The notes under the pieces were generated by a model, which worked only from the letters and a program-made list of their open reading frames with translations, did no database searches and was not told where the DNA came from. Below are positions 16,318-27,720 of a stretch of DNA of 64,000 nt, piece after piece (position 1 is the stretch's first letter; every line of letters starts with the position of its first letter). Location: NCBI RefSeq assembly GCF_003311645.1, contig NZ_QEST01000114.1, positions 1 to 64,000 of the forward strand, in the 5' to 3' direction. A program made the translations under genes and the position numbers. The DNA is from Streptomyces sp. PT12 (GTDB lineage Bacteria > Actinomycetota > Actinomycetes > Streptomycetales > Streptomycetaceae).

Positions 16318-16980
16318 TCACTGGGGCAGTCGATAGCCCATTCCGCGCACCGTCTCGACGCGCTCCGCCCCCAGCTTCTTGCGGAGCGCGCGCACATAGA
16401 CGTCCACGATGTTCGACCCGGGATCGAAGTCGTACCCCCACACGTGCGACAGGATCTGCTCGCGCGAGAGCACCTGACCCGGGTGCCTGAGGAACAGCTC
16501 AAGGAGCACGAACTCACGCGCCGTGAGGTCCACGAGCACCTCCCCGGTCCGCGCCCGCCGCGTGCGCAGGTCAAGGCTCAGGTCGCCGCTGCGCAGCACC
16601 GTCACCTCGGGCGCCCTGGCGGCCGTGCGCAGCCGCAGCCGCACCCGGGCCAGCAGCTCCTCGAAGCGGAACGGCTTGGTCATCCAGTCGTCCGCGCCCC
16701 CTTCGAGGCCCGCCACGGTGTCCCGCACCGAGTCGCGCGCGGTCAGCACGATCACGGGGACCGACACCCGCGCCTCGCGCAGCTGCCGCAGCACCGTGAA
16801 GCCGTCACGGCCAGGCAGCCCGATGTCCAGGACCACCAGGTCGAAGCCGCCGCCCGCCGCGTGGTCGAACGCGGCGTCGCCGTCCGCCGCGACGGTGGTG
16901 ATGAATCCGTTGGCCCGCAGGCCCTTCTCGACGAAGGAGGCGATGCGCTCCTCGTCCTCGGCGATCAGAATGCGGTTCAC
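16318..16980 (-). CDS. OmpR/PhoB-family response regulator
   Basis: This 220-residue transcription factor has a receiver domain (NRILIAEDEERIASFV; phospho-acceptor D52 in LVVLDIGLPGRDG; T and K switch residues in VLTARD and TKPF) and a winged-helix output domain (SREQILSHVWGYDFDPGSNIVDVYVRALRKKLG). It starts at GTG 16980, overlapping the stop of the histidine kinase gene by 4 bp (GTGA), so kinase and regulator are translationally coupled. Targets are unknown; autoregulation would be typical. Confidence 0.93.
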   Translation of the reverse strand: MNRILIAEDEERIASFVEKGLRANGFITTVAADGDAAFDHAAGGGFDLVVLDIGLPGRDGFTVLRQLREARVSVPVIVLTARDSVRDTVAGLEGGADDWMTKPFRFEELLARVRLRLRTAARAPEVTVLRSGDLSLDLRTRRARTGEVLVDLTAREFVLLELFLRHPGQVLSREQILSHVWGYDFDPGSNIVDVYVRALRKKLGAERVETVRGMGYRLPQ

Positions 16981-18470
16981 GAGGTCTCCAGTACGAGTTC
17001 GAAGGTGGCGCCCCCGCCGGGGGTGGTCCACAGCTCGACGCGGCCGTGGTGCCCCTCGGCGATCGCCTTGACGATGGAAAGGCCGAGCCCGGCGCCGCTG
17101 CCCCCGCCCGCCCGTGACCCGCGCCGCCCCGCGGTGGTGCCGCGCCGGAAGCGTTCGAAGATCACCTCGGCGTCCTCGGCGGGAACGCCTGGCCCGGTGT
17201 CCGCGACATACAGCCGGGCGCCCCGGTCCGTCAGCTGCGACCCGATCCAGACCCGTTGCCCTGGCTCGGTGTGCTGCACGGCGTTCTGCGCGAGCTGGAC
17301 CATGGCCTGGGTGATGCGCTGGGCGTCGAGCGACATCTCGCACTCGGCGACCCCGGCCAGCTCCCAGCGCCGGTCGCCCAGGGCCCTGGCCTTGACGAAC
17401 ACGTCGGCGGTCAGCTCGGCCAGCTGCACGGGGGCGGGCTGTACGAAGTCGGGGCGCTCGGTCTTGGCGAGCAGCAGCAGGTCCTCCACGATGCGGCTCA
17501 TCCGGTCGAGCTCGTCGGTGACCAGCCGCACCGTCTCCCGCCGGTCCCGCACGCTGTCGGGCCCCTCGCCCTGGCTCATCAGCTCCAGATGGCCGCGCAC
17601 GATCGTGATCGGGGTGCGCAGCTCGTGCCCCGCGTCGTCGACGAAGCGGCGCTGCACGGCGAAGGCGCGCTCGAGCCGGTCGAGCATCGCGTTGAACGTC
17701 TCCGCGAGCGCCGAGATGTCGTCGCGGCCGCGGATCGGGATGCGGCGCGTGAGGTCCTGCTCGGTCAGCTGCGCCGCCGTCGCCCGCACCAGCCGCACCG
17801 GCGCGAGGATGCTGCCCGCCACGGCCCAGCTGACCGCGCACGTCATCAGCAGCGCCACGCCCGAGATGGCCAGGAGGATGCCCACGACGTTGTTCACCGA
17901 TGACTGCCCCCGGTCGGCGTGGAAGGCCACGATGAACATCGCGGCGGGCTCTCCCTCGCGCGCCGCGATCGGGACCTTGGCCCAGCGGACCTCGCCGCCT
18001 CCCGCGCGCAGCGTGCCGGAGCGCTCGGGGGCGTCGGCGATCCGTTCGAGCGAGACGCGGTCCTCGTAGAGCGGAAGACGCGTGGAGATCTCCCTCGGCT
18101 GCCTTATCACCGTGGGCCGCGGGCTCTCCCTGATGAAGCCGAGCAACTCCTCGGTGGGCTCGGGGAACTGCCGCTGGAGGTGGACCGTGAGCAGCTGGCG
18201 CGCGTCGGTGAAGGGCTGGCCCGTCTCGGGATCGCGGCCGTGCGTCACGAAGTTGTCGAACTCGGCGGTCTCCTGGGTCAGGATCATCGCGATCCGTTCG
18301 TTCAGGTCGCTCTGGAGGATCGAACGCGTCGTCAGCACCACGGTCGCGAGGGCGACGGTCATCACCACCAGGAGCCACACCAGGATCCTGAAGCGCGCAG
18401 AGAAGCGGGAAGGCGCGCGGGCCTTGCCGTCAGTCGTCGTCGAACCCGTCGTCGTCGTCCGCCCCGTCAT
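16977..18470 (-). CDS. HAMP-containing sensor histidine kinase
   Basis: The 497-residue protein has two membrane helices (about residues 27-49 and 195-217) flanking an extracellular sensor of about 145 residues, a HAMP region, the phospho-accepting H282 in VDDAGHELRTP, and a HATPase domain (N box LAQNAVQH, G1 box VADTGPGVP, G2 box GSGAGLGLSIVK). I chose ATG 18470 because GAAGGGACGG lies directly upstream; ATG 18485 is the alternative. The start lies inside the 3' end of the preceding small acidic gene (40-bp overlap), so the two are coupled. It pairs with the response regulator downstream. The signal is not known. Confidence 0.92.
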   Translation of the reverse strand: MTGRTTTTGSTTTDGKARAPSRFSARFRILVWLLVVMTVALATVVLTTRSILQSDLNERIAMILTQETAEFDNFVTHGRDPETGQPFTDARQLLTVHLQRQFPEPTEELLGFIRESPRPTVIRQPREISTRLPLYEDRVSLERIADAPERSGTLRAGGGEVRWAKVPIAAREGEPAAMFIVAFHADRGQSSVNNVVGILLAISGVALLMTCAVSWAVAGSILAPVRLVRATAAQLTEQDLTRRIPIRGRDDISALAETFNAMLDRLERAFAVQRRFVDDAGHELRTPITIVRGHLELMSQGEGPDSVRDRRETVRLVTDELDRMSRIVEDLLLLAKTERPDFVQPAPVQLAELTADVFVKARALGDRRWELAGVAECEMSLDAQRITQAMVQLAQNAVQHTEPGQRVWIGSQLTDRGARLYVADTGPGVPAEDAEVIFERFRRGTTAGRRGSRAGGGSGAGLGLSIVKAIAEGHHGRVELWTTPGGGATFELVLETS

Positions 18471-18765
18471 CCGTCCCTTCGTCATCGTCGAGGTCGGTGC
18501 CGTCGTCGTCGGAATCCTGGCCCGGGTCTGGCTGCTGTGGCTCGTCATCAAGGGGATCCTCGGTCGCCGAGGGGCGCGGCACGACTTCCTCGCGGGGCTC
18601 CTCGGTGGGGGGTGGCGCGGAAGGCGACGACGGCTCGCCCAGCTCGACGTCGGAGGGGACCGTCGGCGGGGCGGGGTCGTCGCTGAGCAGGAAACTCGTG
18701 CCTGCGATGCCCACGGGTATGAGGACAACGGCCGCGAGAGCTGCCATGCGATGCGAGAAGGCCAT
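18430..18765 (-). CDS. Small membrane-anchored acidic protein, first gene of the two-component unit
   Basis: The product is 111 residues. An N-terminal hydrophobic segment (HRMAALAAVVLIPVGIAGTSFL) acts as signal or anchor, then comes a Ser/Pro/Glu-rich linker and a tail of almost pure aspartate (SDDDGTDLDDDEGTDDG, ADDDDGFDDD). It would sit on the outside face of the membrane. The gene overlaps the histidine kinase start, which argues for a joint role; the acidic tail could bind divalent cations or cationic peptides and modulate the sensor, but that is inference. Short hydrophilic secreted proteins are common upstream of Streptomyces two-component genes. Confidence 0.72.
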   Translation of the reverse strand: MAFSHRMAALAAVVLIPVGIAGTSFLLSDDPAPPTVPSDVELGEPSSPSAPPPTEEPREEVVPRPSATEDPLDDEPQQPDPGQDSDDDGTDLDDDEGTDDGADDDDGFDDD

Positions 18766-18987
18766 GAGTGCCAGGCTGCGTTCGGAGGGCGATGCGCTGG
18801 ATGAAGAGGAGATGAGGAAATCTTAATTGTTGAACGGATCGGTGCCTTCCGTAAGATTCACTCATCGGGGGACGGAGCGCCAACTATCCGCCGATCAGGG
18901 CGAGTTGAGCGCCGACCGGGCAGCGGTCACGGTATGTGCCATCCCCATGCCCTTGTGTGACGACCGCATTGGTCGTACACGTCGTAT

Positions 18988-19620
18988 ATGGCAACTCCCC
19001 TCTCCGGCGACAAGCTGTTGCGCGCTCTCGAGGACGAGGGCGTCCAGGTTGTCGAGTACAAGTCCTGGCGCGACAACAACCGCAACAAGGCCGGCCCCTG
19101 GGGCCCCGTGCACGGCGTGATGATCCACCACACCGTCACCTCGGGCACCGGGTCGACCGTCGAGCTCTGCTACCAGGGCCGTTCCGGCCTGCCGGGCCCG
19201 TTGTGCCACGGCGTCATCGCCAAGGACGGCACCGTCCACCTGGTCGGCAACGGCCGGGCGAACCACGCGGGCAACGGCGACGGCGACGTCCTCGCCGCCG
19301 TCATCGCCGAGCACGGCCTGCCCGACGACAACGACACGGACACCGACGGCAACACCCACTTCTACGGCTTCGAGTGCGTCAACCTCGGCGACGGCAAGGA
19401 CACCTGGCCCGCCGAGCAGGTCGAGGCGGTCGTCCGCGCCTCCGCGGCCATCTGCCGCGCCCACGGCTGGGGCAAGGAGGGCGACACCTCGGTCATCGGC
19501 CACCTGGAGTGGCAGCCGGGCAAGGTCGACCCGTGCGGCCCCGGCATCGACATGGGCGACGTGCGCGGCCGCGTGGTCGAGCGGCTAGGACACCGCGCCT
19601 CCTGGTCCCCCCAGGACTGA
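18988..19620 (+). CDS. N-acetylmuramoyl-L-alanine amidase, endolysin-like
   Basis: This 210-residue amidase_2/PGRP-fold enzyme hydrolyses the bond between N-acetylmuramic acid and L-alanine in peptidoglycan. The zinc site is visible: H in VMIHHTVT near the N-terminus and the later H and C in IGHLEWQPGKVDPCGP, as in T7 lysozyme. No signal peptide or binding domain is present, unlike most secreted amidases, so it resembles a phage endolysin or a protein released by other means. It is convergent with a second, Tat-exported amidase gene. Confidence 0.85.
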   Translation: MATPLSGDKLLRALEDEGVQVVEYKSWRDNNRNKAGPWGPVHGVMIHHTVTSGTGSTVELCYQGRSGLPGPLCHGVIAKDGTVHLVGNGRANHAGNGDGDVLAAVIAEHGLPDDNDTDTDGNTHFYGFECVNLGDGKDTWPAEQVEAVVRASAAICRAHGWGKEGDTSVIGHLEWQPGKVDPCGPGIDMGDVRGRVVERLGHRASWSPQD

Positions 19621-19664
19621 GCCACCGCGGCGCGCCGGCTGACGCCGCCCGCGAGGCGGCGCCG

Positions 19665-20345
19665 TCAGCCCGCCGCGCCCGCGACCAGCTCCAGATAGCG
19701 GTCCCAGTCCCAGTGCGGCCCGGGGCAGGTCCTGATCACATCCGGCACTTCGTTGTGTCCCACGATGTGCTCGCGGTCGACCGGGATGCCGTACCGGTCG
19801 CAGATCCCGGCCACAAGGCGGGCGGACGACTCGTACATGACATCCGTGAGATAGGACGGGTCGTCCGCCCAGCCCTCGTGCTCGATGCCGATGCTGCGCT
19901 CGTTGAACGCCCGATTCCCGGCGTGGTAGGCGACATCGAGCTCCCTGGCCAGCTGCGCCACATGACCGTCGTCCGAGCGCAGCACGTAGTGCGCGGCGGC
20001 GCCGTGCCCCGGGTCCTGGAAGACCCGCAGCGTGATCGGGTAGGTCGCCTCCGGCATGTGGATGACGACGCGGTCGATGGCGTAGTCCCGGGGGCGGCTC
20101 GCCCGCCGGTAGTTGGCCGACGAGGCGGGGATCCACTCCGCGCCAGGGTGATCCACCTCACCCTCTTCGCGCGGCGTCTCGGTGCCCGAGTACCGCCACC
20201 ACCACCGGGACAGCGTGTCCCTGGCCGCGAAGCCGCCCACGCCGATCGCCCCCGCCGCGCCACCGGCGAGCAACGTCCGGCGCGTGAGCCTGCGCCGCCG
20301 CTCCTCGCGGTCGCCGCGGTCCGGCTCGGCGGAATGCTCTCCCAT
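19665..20345 (-). CDS. Tat-exported N-acetylmuramoyl-L-alanine amidase
   Basis: The 226-residue protein carries a twin-arginine signal (RRRRLTRRTLLAGGAAGAIGVGGFAA, twin arginines followed by TLL), then an amidase_2 domain. Zinc ligands are likely the H in VVIHMPEATYPIT, the H in IVGHNEVP and the C/H in TCPGPHWDW; the AAAHYVLRSDDGHVAQL and IGIEHEG motifs are typical. It would fold in the cytoplasm, cross by Tat and act on the cell wall. It ends 44 bp from the end of the convergent endolysin-like gene; the two domains are related but clearly diverged. Confidence 0.88.
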   Translation of the reverse strand: MGEHSAEPDRGDREERRRRLTRRTLLAGGAAGAIGVGGFAARDTLSRWWWRYSGTETPREEGEVDHPGAEWIPASSANYRRASRPRDYAIDRVVIHMPEATYPITLRVFQDPGHGAAAHYVLRSDDGHVAQLARELDVAYHAGNRAFNERSIGIEHEGWADDPSYLTDVMYESSARLVAGICDRYGIPVDREHIVGHNEVPDVIRTCPGPHWDWDRYLELVAGAAG

Positions 20346-20437
20346 GCTGTCCCCCTGGCGCGCGTCGATCCCCGTCGCAGCGGAGAACGCCCGCGCCCGG
20401 CGGCCGGTTCCGCGGTGGCTCGTAGAATCGCCTCACC

Positions 20438-21607
20438 ATGCCCTACCTCGACCACGCCGCCACCACGCCCATGCTCCCCGAGGCCATCGAGGCGATGACC
20501 GCCCAGCTCAGGGCCGTCGGCAACGCCTCGGCACTCCATGGATCGGGGCGGCGGGCCAGGCGCACCGTCGAGGAGGGCCGCGAGACGCTCGCCGCCGCGC
20601 TCGGCGCCCGCCCGAGCGAGGTGGTCTTCACCTCGGGCGGCACCGAGGCCGACAACCTCGCGGTCAAGGGCCTCTACTGGTCGAGGAACGCCGCCGATCC
20701 GCGCCGCACCAGGGTGCTGGCCAGCCCCGTCGAGCACCACGCCGTCCTCGACGTCGTCCAGTGGCTCGCCGACCACGAGGGCGCCCGCGTGGACTGGCTG
20801 CCCGTGGACCGCCACGGCCGGGTCCACCCCGACGCGCTGCGCGAGGCCATCGACCAGGACCCCGACGACGTGGCCCTCGTCACGGTGATGTGGGCGAACA
20901 ACGAGGTGGGCACCGTTCTCCCGGTCGCCGAGCTGGCCGCGATCGCCGCCGAGCACGGGATCCCGATGCACGCCGACGCCGTGCAGGCCGTCGGCCAGGT
21001 CCCGGTGGACTTCGCCGCGTCGAAGCTCGCCGCCCTGACCGTGTCCGGCCACAAGATCGGCGGCCCCTACGGCATAGGCGCCCTGCTGCTCGGCCGCGAC
21101 TGGACCCCCACGCCCGTGCTGCACGGCGGCGGCCAGGAGCGGGAGATCAGGTCGGGAACGCTCGACGTGCCCGCCGTCGCGGCGTTCGCCGTGGCCGCCG
21201 GGCTGGCGAGCGAGCGCCGCGCGGAGCACGCCGCCCGCATGGCCGCCCTGCGCGACCGGCTGATCGACGCGGTGACCGCGGCGGTGCCCGACGCGGTGCT
21301 CGGCGGGGACCCCGACCCGGTGGGGCGCCTGCCCGCCAACGCGCACTTCGCGTTCCCCGGGTGCGAGGGCGACTCCCTGCTCCTGCTGCTCGACGCCCAG
21401 GGCATCGAGTGCTCCACCGGCTCCGCCTGCACCGCGGGCGTCGCCCAGCCGAGCCATGTGCTTCTCGCCACCGGCGCCGACCCCGAACTGGCCCGTGGCA
21501 CCCTCAGGTTCACCCTGGGCCACACCTCGGTGCCATCGGACGTCGAGGCCGTCGCCGAGGCGATCGGCCCCGCGGTGGAACGCGCCCGCTCCGCGGGGCT
21601 CACCTGA
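20438..21607 (+). CDS. Cysteine desulfurase (NifS/IscS family)
   Basis: This PLP enzyme converts L-cysteine to L-alanine, leaving a persulfide for transfer. The 389-residue product starts [20 protein letters not shown]; the PLP lysine is in [14 protein letters not shown], histidine in SPVEHHAV, and the active-site cysteine in [11 protein letters not shown], the loop pattern of the NifS/IscS group. It is followed 48 bp later by mnmA, so its main client is probably tRNA 2-thiouridylation. A TAGAAT hexamer at 20423-20428 is only 9 bases from the ATG, suggesting a leaderless or near-leaderless transcript. Confidence 0.93.
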   Translation: MPYLDHAATTPMLPEAIEAMTAQLRAVGNASALHGSGRRARRTVEEGRETLAAALGARPSEVVFTSGGTEADNLAVKGLYWSRNAADPRRTRVLASPVEHHAVLDVVQWLADHEGARVDWLPVDRHGRVHPDALREAIDQDPDDVALVTVMWANNEVGTVLPVAELAAIAAEHGIPMHADAVQAVGQVPVDFAASKLAALTVSGHKIGGPYGIGALLLGRDWTPTPVLHGGGQEREIRSGTLDVPAVAAFAVAAGLASERRAEHAARMAALRDRLIDAVTAAVPDAVLGGDPDPVGRLPANAHFAFPGCEGDSLLLLLDAQGIECSTGSACTAGVAQPSHVLLATGADPELARGTLRFTLGHTSVPSDVEAVAEAIGPAVERARSAGLT

Positions 21608-21655
21608 TCGGGCGCCCTGTCGGCCCCTCCCCTTACTCTGGACGCGTGATGCGTG

Positions 21656-22801
21656 ATGACTGAATCCCCGCCCGCCACGGGCCGCCGCCTGCGCGTGCTG
21701 GCCGCGATGTCAGGCGGCGTGGACTCCGCCGTCGCCGCGGCCCGCGCCGCCGAGGCCGGGCACGACGTGACCGGCGTCCACCTGGCCCTCTCGGCCAACC
21801 CCCGGTCGTTCCGCACCGGGGCGAGGGGCTGCTGCACCGTCGAGGACTCCCGCGACGCGCGCCGCGCCGCCGACGTCATCGGCATCCCCTTCTACGTGTG
21901 GGACCTGGCCGAGCGCTTCCGCGCCGACGTCGTCGACGACTTCATCGCCGAGTACCGCGAGGGCCGCACGCCCAACCCCTGCCTGCGGTGCAACGAGAAG
22001 ATCAAGTTCGCGGCCCTGCTCGACAAGGCCCTGGCCCTCGGCTTCGACGCCGTCTGCACCGGCCACTACGCCACGGTGGTGCGCGGCCCCGAAGGGCGCC
22101 GCGAGCTGCACAGGTCCGCCGACCTCGGCAAGGACCAGAGCTATGTCCTCGGGGTGCTCGACGAGCGGCAGCTGGCCCACGCGATGTTCCCGCTCGGCGA
22201 CACCCGCGCCACCAAGGCGGAGATCCGCGCCGAGGCCGAGCGGCGCGGCCTCGCGGTGGCGAGGAAGCCCGACAGCCACGACATCTGCTTCATCGCCGAC
22301 GGCGACACCCGCGGCTTCCTCGCCGGTCACCTCGGCGCAGCCGAGGGCGACATCCTGGACGAGGAGGGCCGCAAGGTCGGCACCCACCAGGGCGCCCACG
22401 CGTTCACGATCGGCCAGCGCCGCGGCCTGCGGATCGGCCACCCCGCCCCCGACGGCAAGCCGCGCTACGTCCTGGACATCTCGCCCGTGAGCAACACCGT
22501 GACGGTCGGCCCCGCCGAGTCGCTCGACATCGTCGCGCTCACCGCCGTCAAGCCGCGCTGGTGCGGCGCCCCGCCGGCCGGGCCTGGCGCGTTCACCGCG
22601 CAGCTGCGCGCCCATGGCGCCGAGACCCCGGTGACCGCCGAGCCCGCGGGCGAGGAGATCAGGGTCCGCTTCGCCGAGCCGGTGCGCGGCGTCGCGCCGG
22701 GGCAGGCGATCGTCCTCTACGACGGCACCCGCGTCGTCGGCTCGGGCACCATAGCGACCACCGAACGCGCCGTCCCCGCCGCCGCCCCCGACCGCGGCTG
22801 A
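21656..22801 (+). CDS. mnmA: tRNA-specific 2-thiouridylase
   Basis: MnmA adenylates and thiolates U34 of Lys, Glu and Gln tRNAs using sulfur passed from a cysteine desulfurase. The 381-residue protein has the PP-loop [15 protein letters not shown] near the N-terminus, the first catalytic cysteine in [14 protein letters not shown], the second in [12 protein letters not shown], and the [11 protein letters not shown] motif of the central domain. ATG 21656 and an in-frame GTG three bases upstream are both possible starts. The gene directly follows the desulfurase; no TusA-E-like relays are seen nearby. Confidence 0.94.
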   Translation: MTESPPATGRRLRVLAAMSGGVDSAVAAARAAEAGHDVTGVHLALSANPRSFRTGARGCCTVEDSRDARRAADVIGIPFYVWDLAERFRADVVDDFIAEYREGRTPNPCLRCNEKIKFAALLDKALALGFDAVCTGHYATVVRGPEGRRELHRSADLGKDQSYVLGVLDERQLAHAMFPLGDTRATKAEIRAEAERRGLAVARKPDSHDICFIADGDTRGFLAGHLGAAEGDILDEEGRKVGTHQGAHAFTIGQRRGLRIGHPAPDGKPRYVLDISPVSNTVTVGPAESLDIVALTAVKPRWCGAPPAGPGAFTAQLRAHGAETPVTAEPAGEEIRVRFAEPVRGVAPGQAIVLYDGTRVVGSGTIATTERAVPAAAPDRG

Positions 22802-22814
22802 CGGCGCGCCAAGC

Positions 22815-22852
22815 CCCCGCGCCGCCCCCGTCACCCCGCGCCGCCCCCGTCA
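22815..22852 (+). repeat. 19-bp tandem duplication between convergent genes
   Basis: CCCCGCGCCGCCCCCGTCA occurs twice in immediate succession (22815-22833, 22834-22852), followed by the beginning of a third copy (CCCCGCGCCG with one extra C). It lies in the 71-bp gap between mnmA and the nitrilase-type gene and most likely arose by slippage. Confidence 0.8.
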
Positions 22853-22872
22853 CCCCCGCGCCGTTCCCGGCA

Positions 22873-23673
22873 TCAGCCCAGGTCGCGGCGGCGGTTGGTG
22901 AGCACGGGAACGGTCGCCCTGGCCCGGTCCGCCTCGGCCGGGTCCACGTCAGCGACCAGCAGCCCCGGCCCGGCGCCAAGGCGCGCGGTGACCTCGCCCA
23001 GCGGCGAGACGACCATGCTGTGCCCGATCCCGGTCGGCGCGCTCGTGGACGGCCGCTCGCCCGTGGTGGCGGGGTCGGCCTGGCCCGCCGCCACCACCCA
23101 GCACGTGGAGTCCAGCGCCCGCGCCCGCACGAGCAGCTCCCACTGCTCGCGCTTGCCGGGCCCCGCGCCCCAGGACGCGGGCAGCAGCACGACCCTGGCG
23201 CCGTCGTCCGCGAGCCGCGTGAACAGCGCGGGGAAGCGCACGTCGTAGCAGGTGGCGAAGCCCAGCGTCACGCCGTCCACCGCCGCGAGCACGGGCCGCT
23301 CGCCCGGCGCCACCGTCCTCGACTCGGTGAAGCCGAACGCGTCGAACAAATGCAGCTTGTCGTACGAGGTGTCCACGCCGCGGCCCGTGATCAGCAGGGT
23401 GTTGCGCACCCGGCCATCGCCCGATGGCGTGAACATCCCGGCCACCACGAGCACCCCGGCCGCCCCGGCGATCGCGCGCACGCGCGTCGCCCACGGCCCG
23501 TCGAGCGGCTCGGCCAGCGGCCCGAGCGGGACGCCGAAGCGAGCCATTGCCGCCTCGGGGAACACCACCACCTCCGCCCCCGCCTCGGCCGCCTTCGCGG
23601 TCTGCTCGGCGATGACCGCGAGGTTCTCCTCCGGTGAGACACCGGCCGCCAGTTGGCTCGCTGCGATGCGCAC
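22873..23673 (-). CDS. Carbon-nitrogen hydrolase (nitrilase superfamily, Nit-like)
   Basis: This 266-residue cytoplasmic hydrolase belongs to the Nit1/Nit2/YafV-like branch. The Glu-Lys-Cys triad is visible: E in VVFPEAAMARFG, K in SYDKLHLFDAFGFTES and C in FATCYDVRFPALF. The YDKLHLFD and TCYDVRFP signatures resemble enzymes that clear deaminated glutathione or alpha-keto acid omega-amides, a metabolite-repair role, but the exact substrate is not set by sequence. It is divergently transcribed from an SDR gene, with start codons 43 bp apart. Confidence 0.87.
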   Translation of the reverse strand: MRIAASQLAAGVSPEENLAVIAEQTAKAAEAGAEVVVFPEAAMARFGVPLGPLAEPLDGPWATRVRAIAGAAGVLVVAGMFTPSGDGRVRNTLLITGRGVDTSYDKLHLFDAFGFTESRTVAPGERPVLAAVDGVTLGFATCYDVRFPALFTRLADDGARVVLLPASWGAGPGKREQWELLVRARALDSTCWVVAAGQADPATTGERPSTSAPTGIGHSMVVSPLGEVTARLGAGPGLLVADVDPAEADRARATVPVLTNRRRDLG

Positions 23674-23716
23674 GGGTCGTTCTCCTTCGGCTCATGGGTT
23701 GCGTCACCATGGTCGT

Positions 23717-24406
23717 ATGGCAACCCATGTGATCACCGGTGCGGGGTCGGGAATCGGCGCCGCCGTCGCGCGCAGGCTCGGCGAACGCGGCGACGAGCTC
23801 TGGCTGTGGGCGCGCGACGCGGGGCGCGCACGCGAGCTCGAGAAGCAACACCCCGGCGCGCGCACCCTGGTGGGCGACCTCGCCGAGCCCGAGCGCCTCT
23901 CCTGGGCGCTGGGCCACCAGTCGCCCCCCGACCGCATCGACGGACTCCTGCACATAGCGGGCGTCCTCGAGCTCGGCCCGGTCGGCGAGCTGACCCCCGC
24001 GATCTGGTGGGCCACCCTCGCCGCCAACCTGATGGCCCCCGCCGAGCTGACCCGGCTGCTGCTGCCCCAGGTGCGGGCCGCGCGCGGCCATGTCGTGTTC
24101 GTCAACTCGGGCGCGGGGCTGCGCGCGAGTGCCCACTGGAGCGCATACGCCGCGAGCAAGCACGGCCTGCGCGCCCTCGCCGACTCCCTGCGCGCCGAGG
24201 AGGCCGCGCACGGCGTCCGCGTCACCACCGTCTATCCCGGCCGCACCGCGACGCCCATGCAGGAGAAGGCGCACCGCCAGGAGGGCGCCGAGTACGACCC
24301 CGACCGCTGGCTGACGGCGGACGCCGTGGCCACCACCGTGCTCACCGCCATCGACCTGCCCCCGGGCAACGAGATCACCGACCTCACCCTGCGCCCGGGC
24401 GGGTGA
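23717..24406 (+). CDS. Short-chain dehydrogenase/reductase
   Basis: The 229-residue oxidoreductase has the Rossmann glycine motif TGAGSGIG near residue 8, the catalytic Ser in FVNSGAGL and YAASKHG (Y-x-x-x-K), and a terminal segment typical of classical SDRs. NADP(H) preference is plausible from R/K residues in the loop after beta 2 but not certain. The ATG 23717 start places the nucleotide-binding motif at the N-terminus as in the family. Substrate unknown; it lies 27 bp upstream of the MetE-like gene on the same strand. Confidence 0.9.
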   Translation: MATHVITGAGSGIGAAVARRLGERGDELWLWARDAGRARELEKQHPGARTLVGDLAEPERLSWALGHQSPPDRIDGLLHIAGVLELGPVGELTPAIWWATLAANLMAPAELTRLLLPQVRAARGHVVFVNSGAGLRASAHWSAYAASKHGLRALADSLRAEEAAHGVRVTTVYPGRTATPMQEKAHRQEGAEYDPDRWLTADAVATTVLTAIDLPPGNEITDLTLRPGG

Positions 24407-24433
24407 CACCGGGGCGGACCGTACCCTGCGGGG

Positions 24434-25456
24434 GTGACCGAGAACCTGAAGTTCCCCTGGGGCCCCGCCGCCGCGACCGGGGTCGGCTCGATGCCGGGCG
24501 AGGACGCGCGCGAGGCGGTCCGCGTCGTCGTCGGCTCGCTCGCGACGCTGCCGCACCTGCCCGAGCTGCCCGCCCGCGGCCCAGGCGCCGACATGATCGG
24601 CCGCACCACGGGCCTGCTCGCCGAGCTGTGGGCGCACGTCGAGCCGAGCGGCTGGCGGATCAGCGACCGCCCGGGCCGCGACACCCGGCGGGCACGGGCC
24701 TGGCTGCGCGAAGACCTCGACGCGCTCGAGGAGTTCACGCAGGGGTACGAGGGGGCGCTCAAGGTCTCGGCCGTCGGACCCTGGACGCTGGCCGCCTCGC
24801 TCGAACGCCGCAACGGCGAGGCCATGCTCGGCGACCCGGGCGCCCGCAGGGACCTGGCCGCCTCGCTCGCTGAAGGCGTCTCCTCCCACCTCGCCGAGGT
24901 GCGCCGCCGGGTCCCGGGCGCCACCGTGGTCCTCCAGCTCGACGAGCCGTCCCTGCCCGCCGTGCTCACCGCCAGGGTGCCCACGGCGAGCGGCTATCGC
25001 ACGCACCGGGCCGTGGACCCCGCGGTGGCCGAGGAGGCGCTGCGCGGGCTGATCGCCGTGGCGGGGGGCGACCCGGTGGTGGTCCACTGCTGCGCCCCCG
25101 AGGTGCCGTTCGCGCTGCTGCGCCGGGCCGGGGCGACCGGGATCTCGTGCGACGCCAGGCTCCTCACCGAGCGTGACGACGACGCGGTGGGGGAGGCGAT
25201 CGAGGGCGGCACCGCGCTGTTCGCCGGGGTCGTGCCGGGGGTAGGTGCCGAGCCCGCCGCATTGTCGGACCCGGCCGGTACTGTCGGTGGAGTCAGGTCG
25301 CTGTGGCGCAGGCTGGGGCTGGATCCAGGGCTTCTCGGTGAGTCCGTGGTGGTCACCCCCGCCTGCGGTCTGGCGGGCGCGTCCCCCGCGTATGCGCGGG
25401 CCGCCCTCGAGACGTGCGCCCGGGCGGCGAGATCCCTCGCGGACAACCCTGAGTGA
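24434..25456 (+). CDS. Cobalamin-independent methionine synthase-like protein
   Basis: This 340-residue protein corresponds to only the C-terminal catalytic barrel of MetE (full MetE is about 770 residues). Zinc-ligand motifs are visible as VVVHCCAPEVPF and VVTPACGLAGASP, and VVLQLDEPSLPAV resembles the substrate loop. Short MetE-like proteins of this type are widespread in actinobacteria; the methyl donor is unknown and need not be folate. Start GTG 24434 follows a TACCCT -10-like hexamer (24422-24427) by only 6 bases, suggesting leaderless translation. It is followed 21 bp later by ligA. Confidence 0.82.
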   Translation: MTENLKFPWGPAAATGVGSMPGEDAREAVRVVVGSLATLPHLPELPARGPGADMIGRTTGLLAELWAHVEPSGWRISDRPGRDTRRARAWLREDLDALEEFTQGYEGALKVSAVGPWTLAASLERRNGEAMLGDPGARRDLAASLAEGVSSHLAEVRRRVPGATVVLQLDEPSLPAVLTARVPTASGYRTHRAVDPAVAEEALRGLIAVAGGDPVVVHCCAPEVPFALLRRAGATGISCDARLLTERDDDAVGEAIEGGTALFAGVVPGVGAEPAALSDPAGTVGGVRSLWRRLGLDPGLLGESVVVTPACGLAGASPAYARAALETCARAARSLADNPE

Positions 25457-27679
<2,223 letters not shown>

Positions 27680-27710
27680 CGTGCGGAGGCGGTTCCCCCC
27701 GCGGGCCGCT

Positions 27711-27720
27711 GGCATATGCC
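27711..27720. promoter_or_regulatory. GGCATATGCC palindrome upstream of the GGDEF-EAL gene
   Basis: A perfect 10-bp palindrome, followed at once by AAAGGCATGGGC so that GGCAT recurs 14 bp downstream, lies 134 bp upstream of the composite cyclic-di-GMP gene. A TAGGGT hexamer at 27792-27797 is a likely -10 element for that gene. The palindrome is AT-centred in very GC-rich surroundings, which fits an operator; the binding protein is unknown. Confidence 0.4.
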
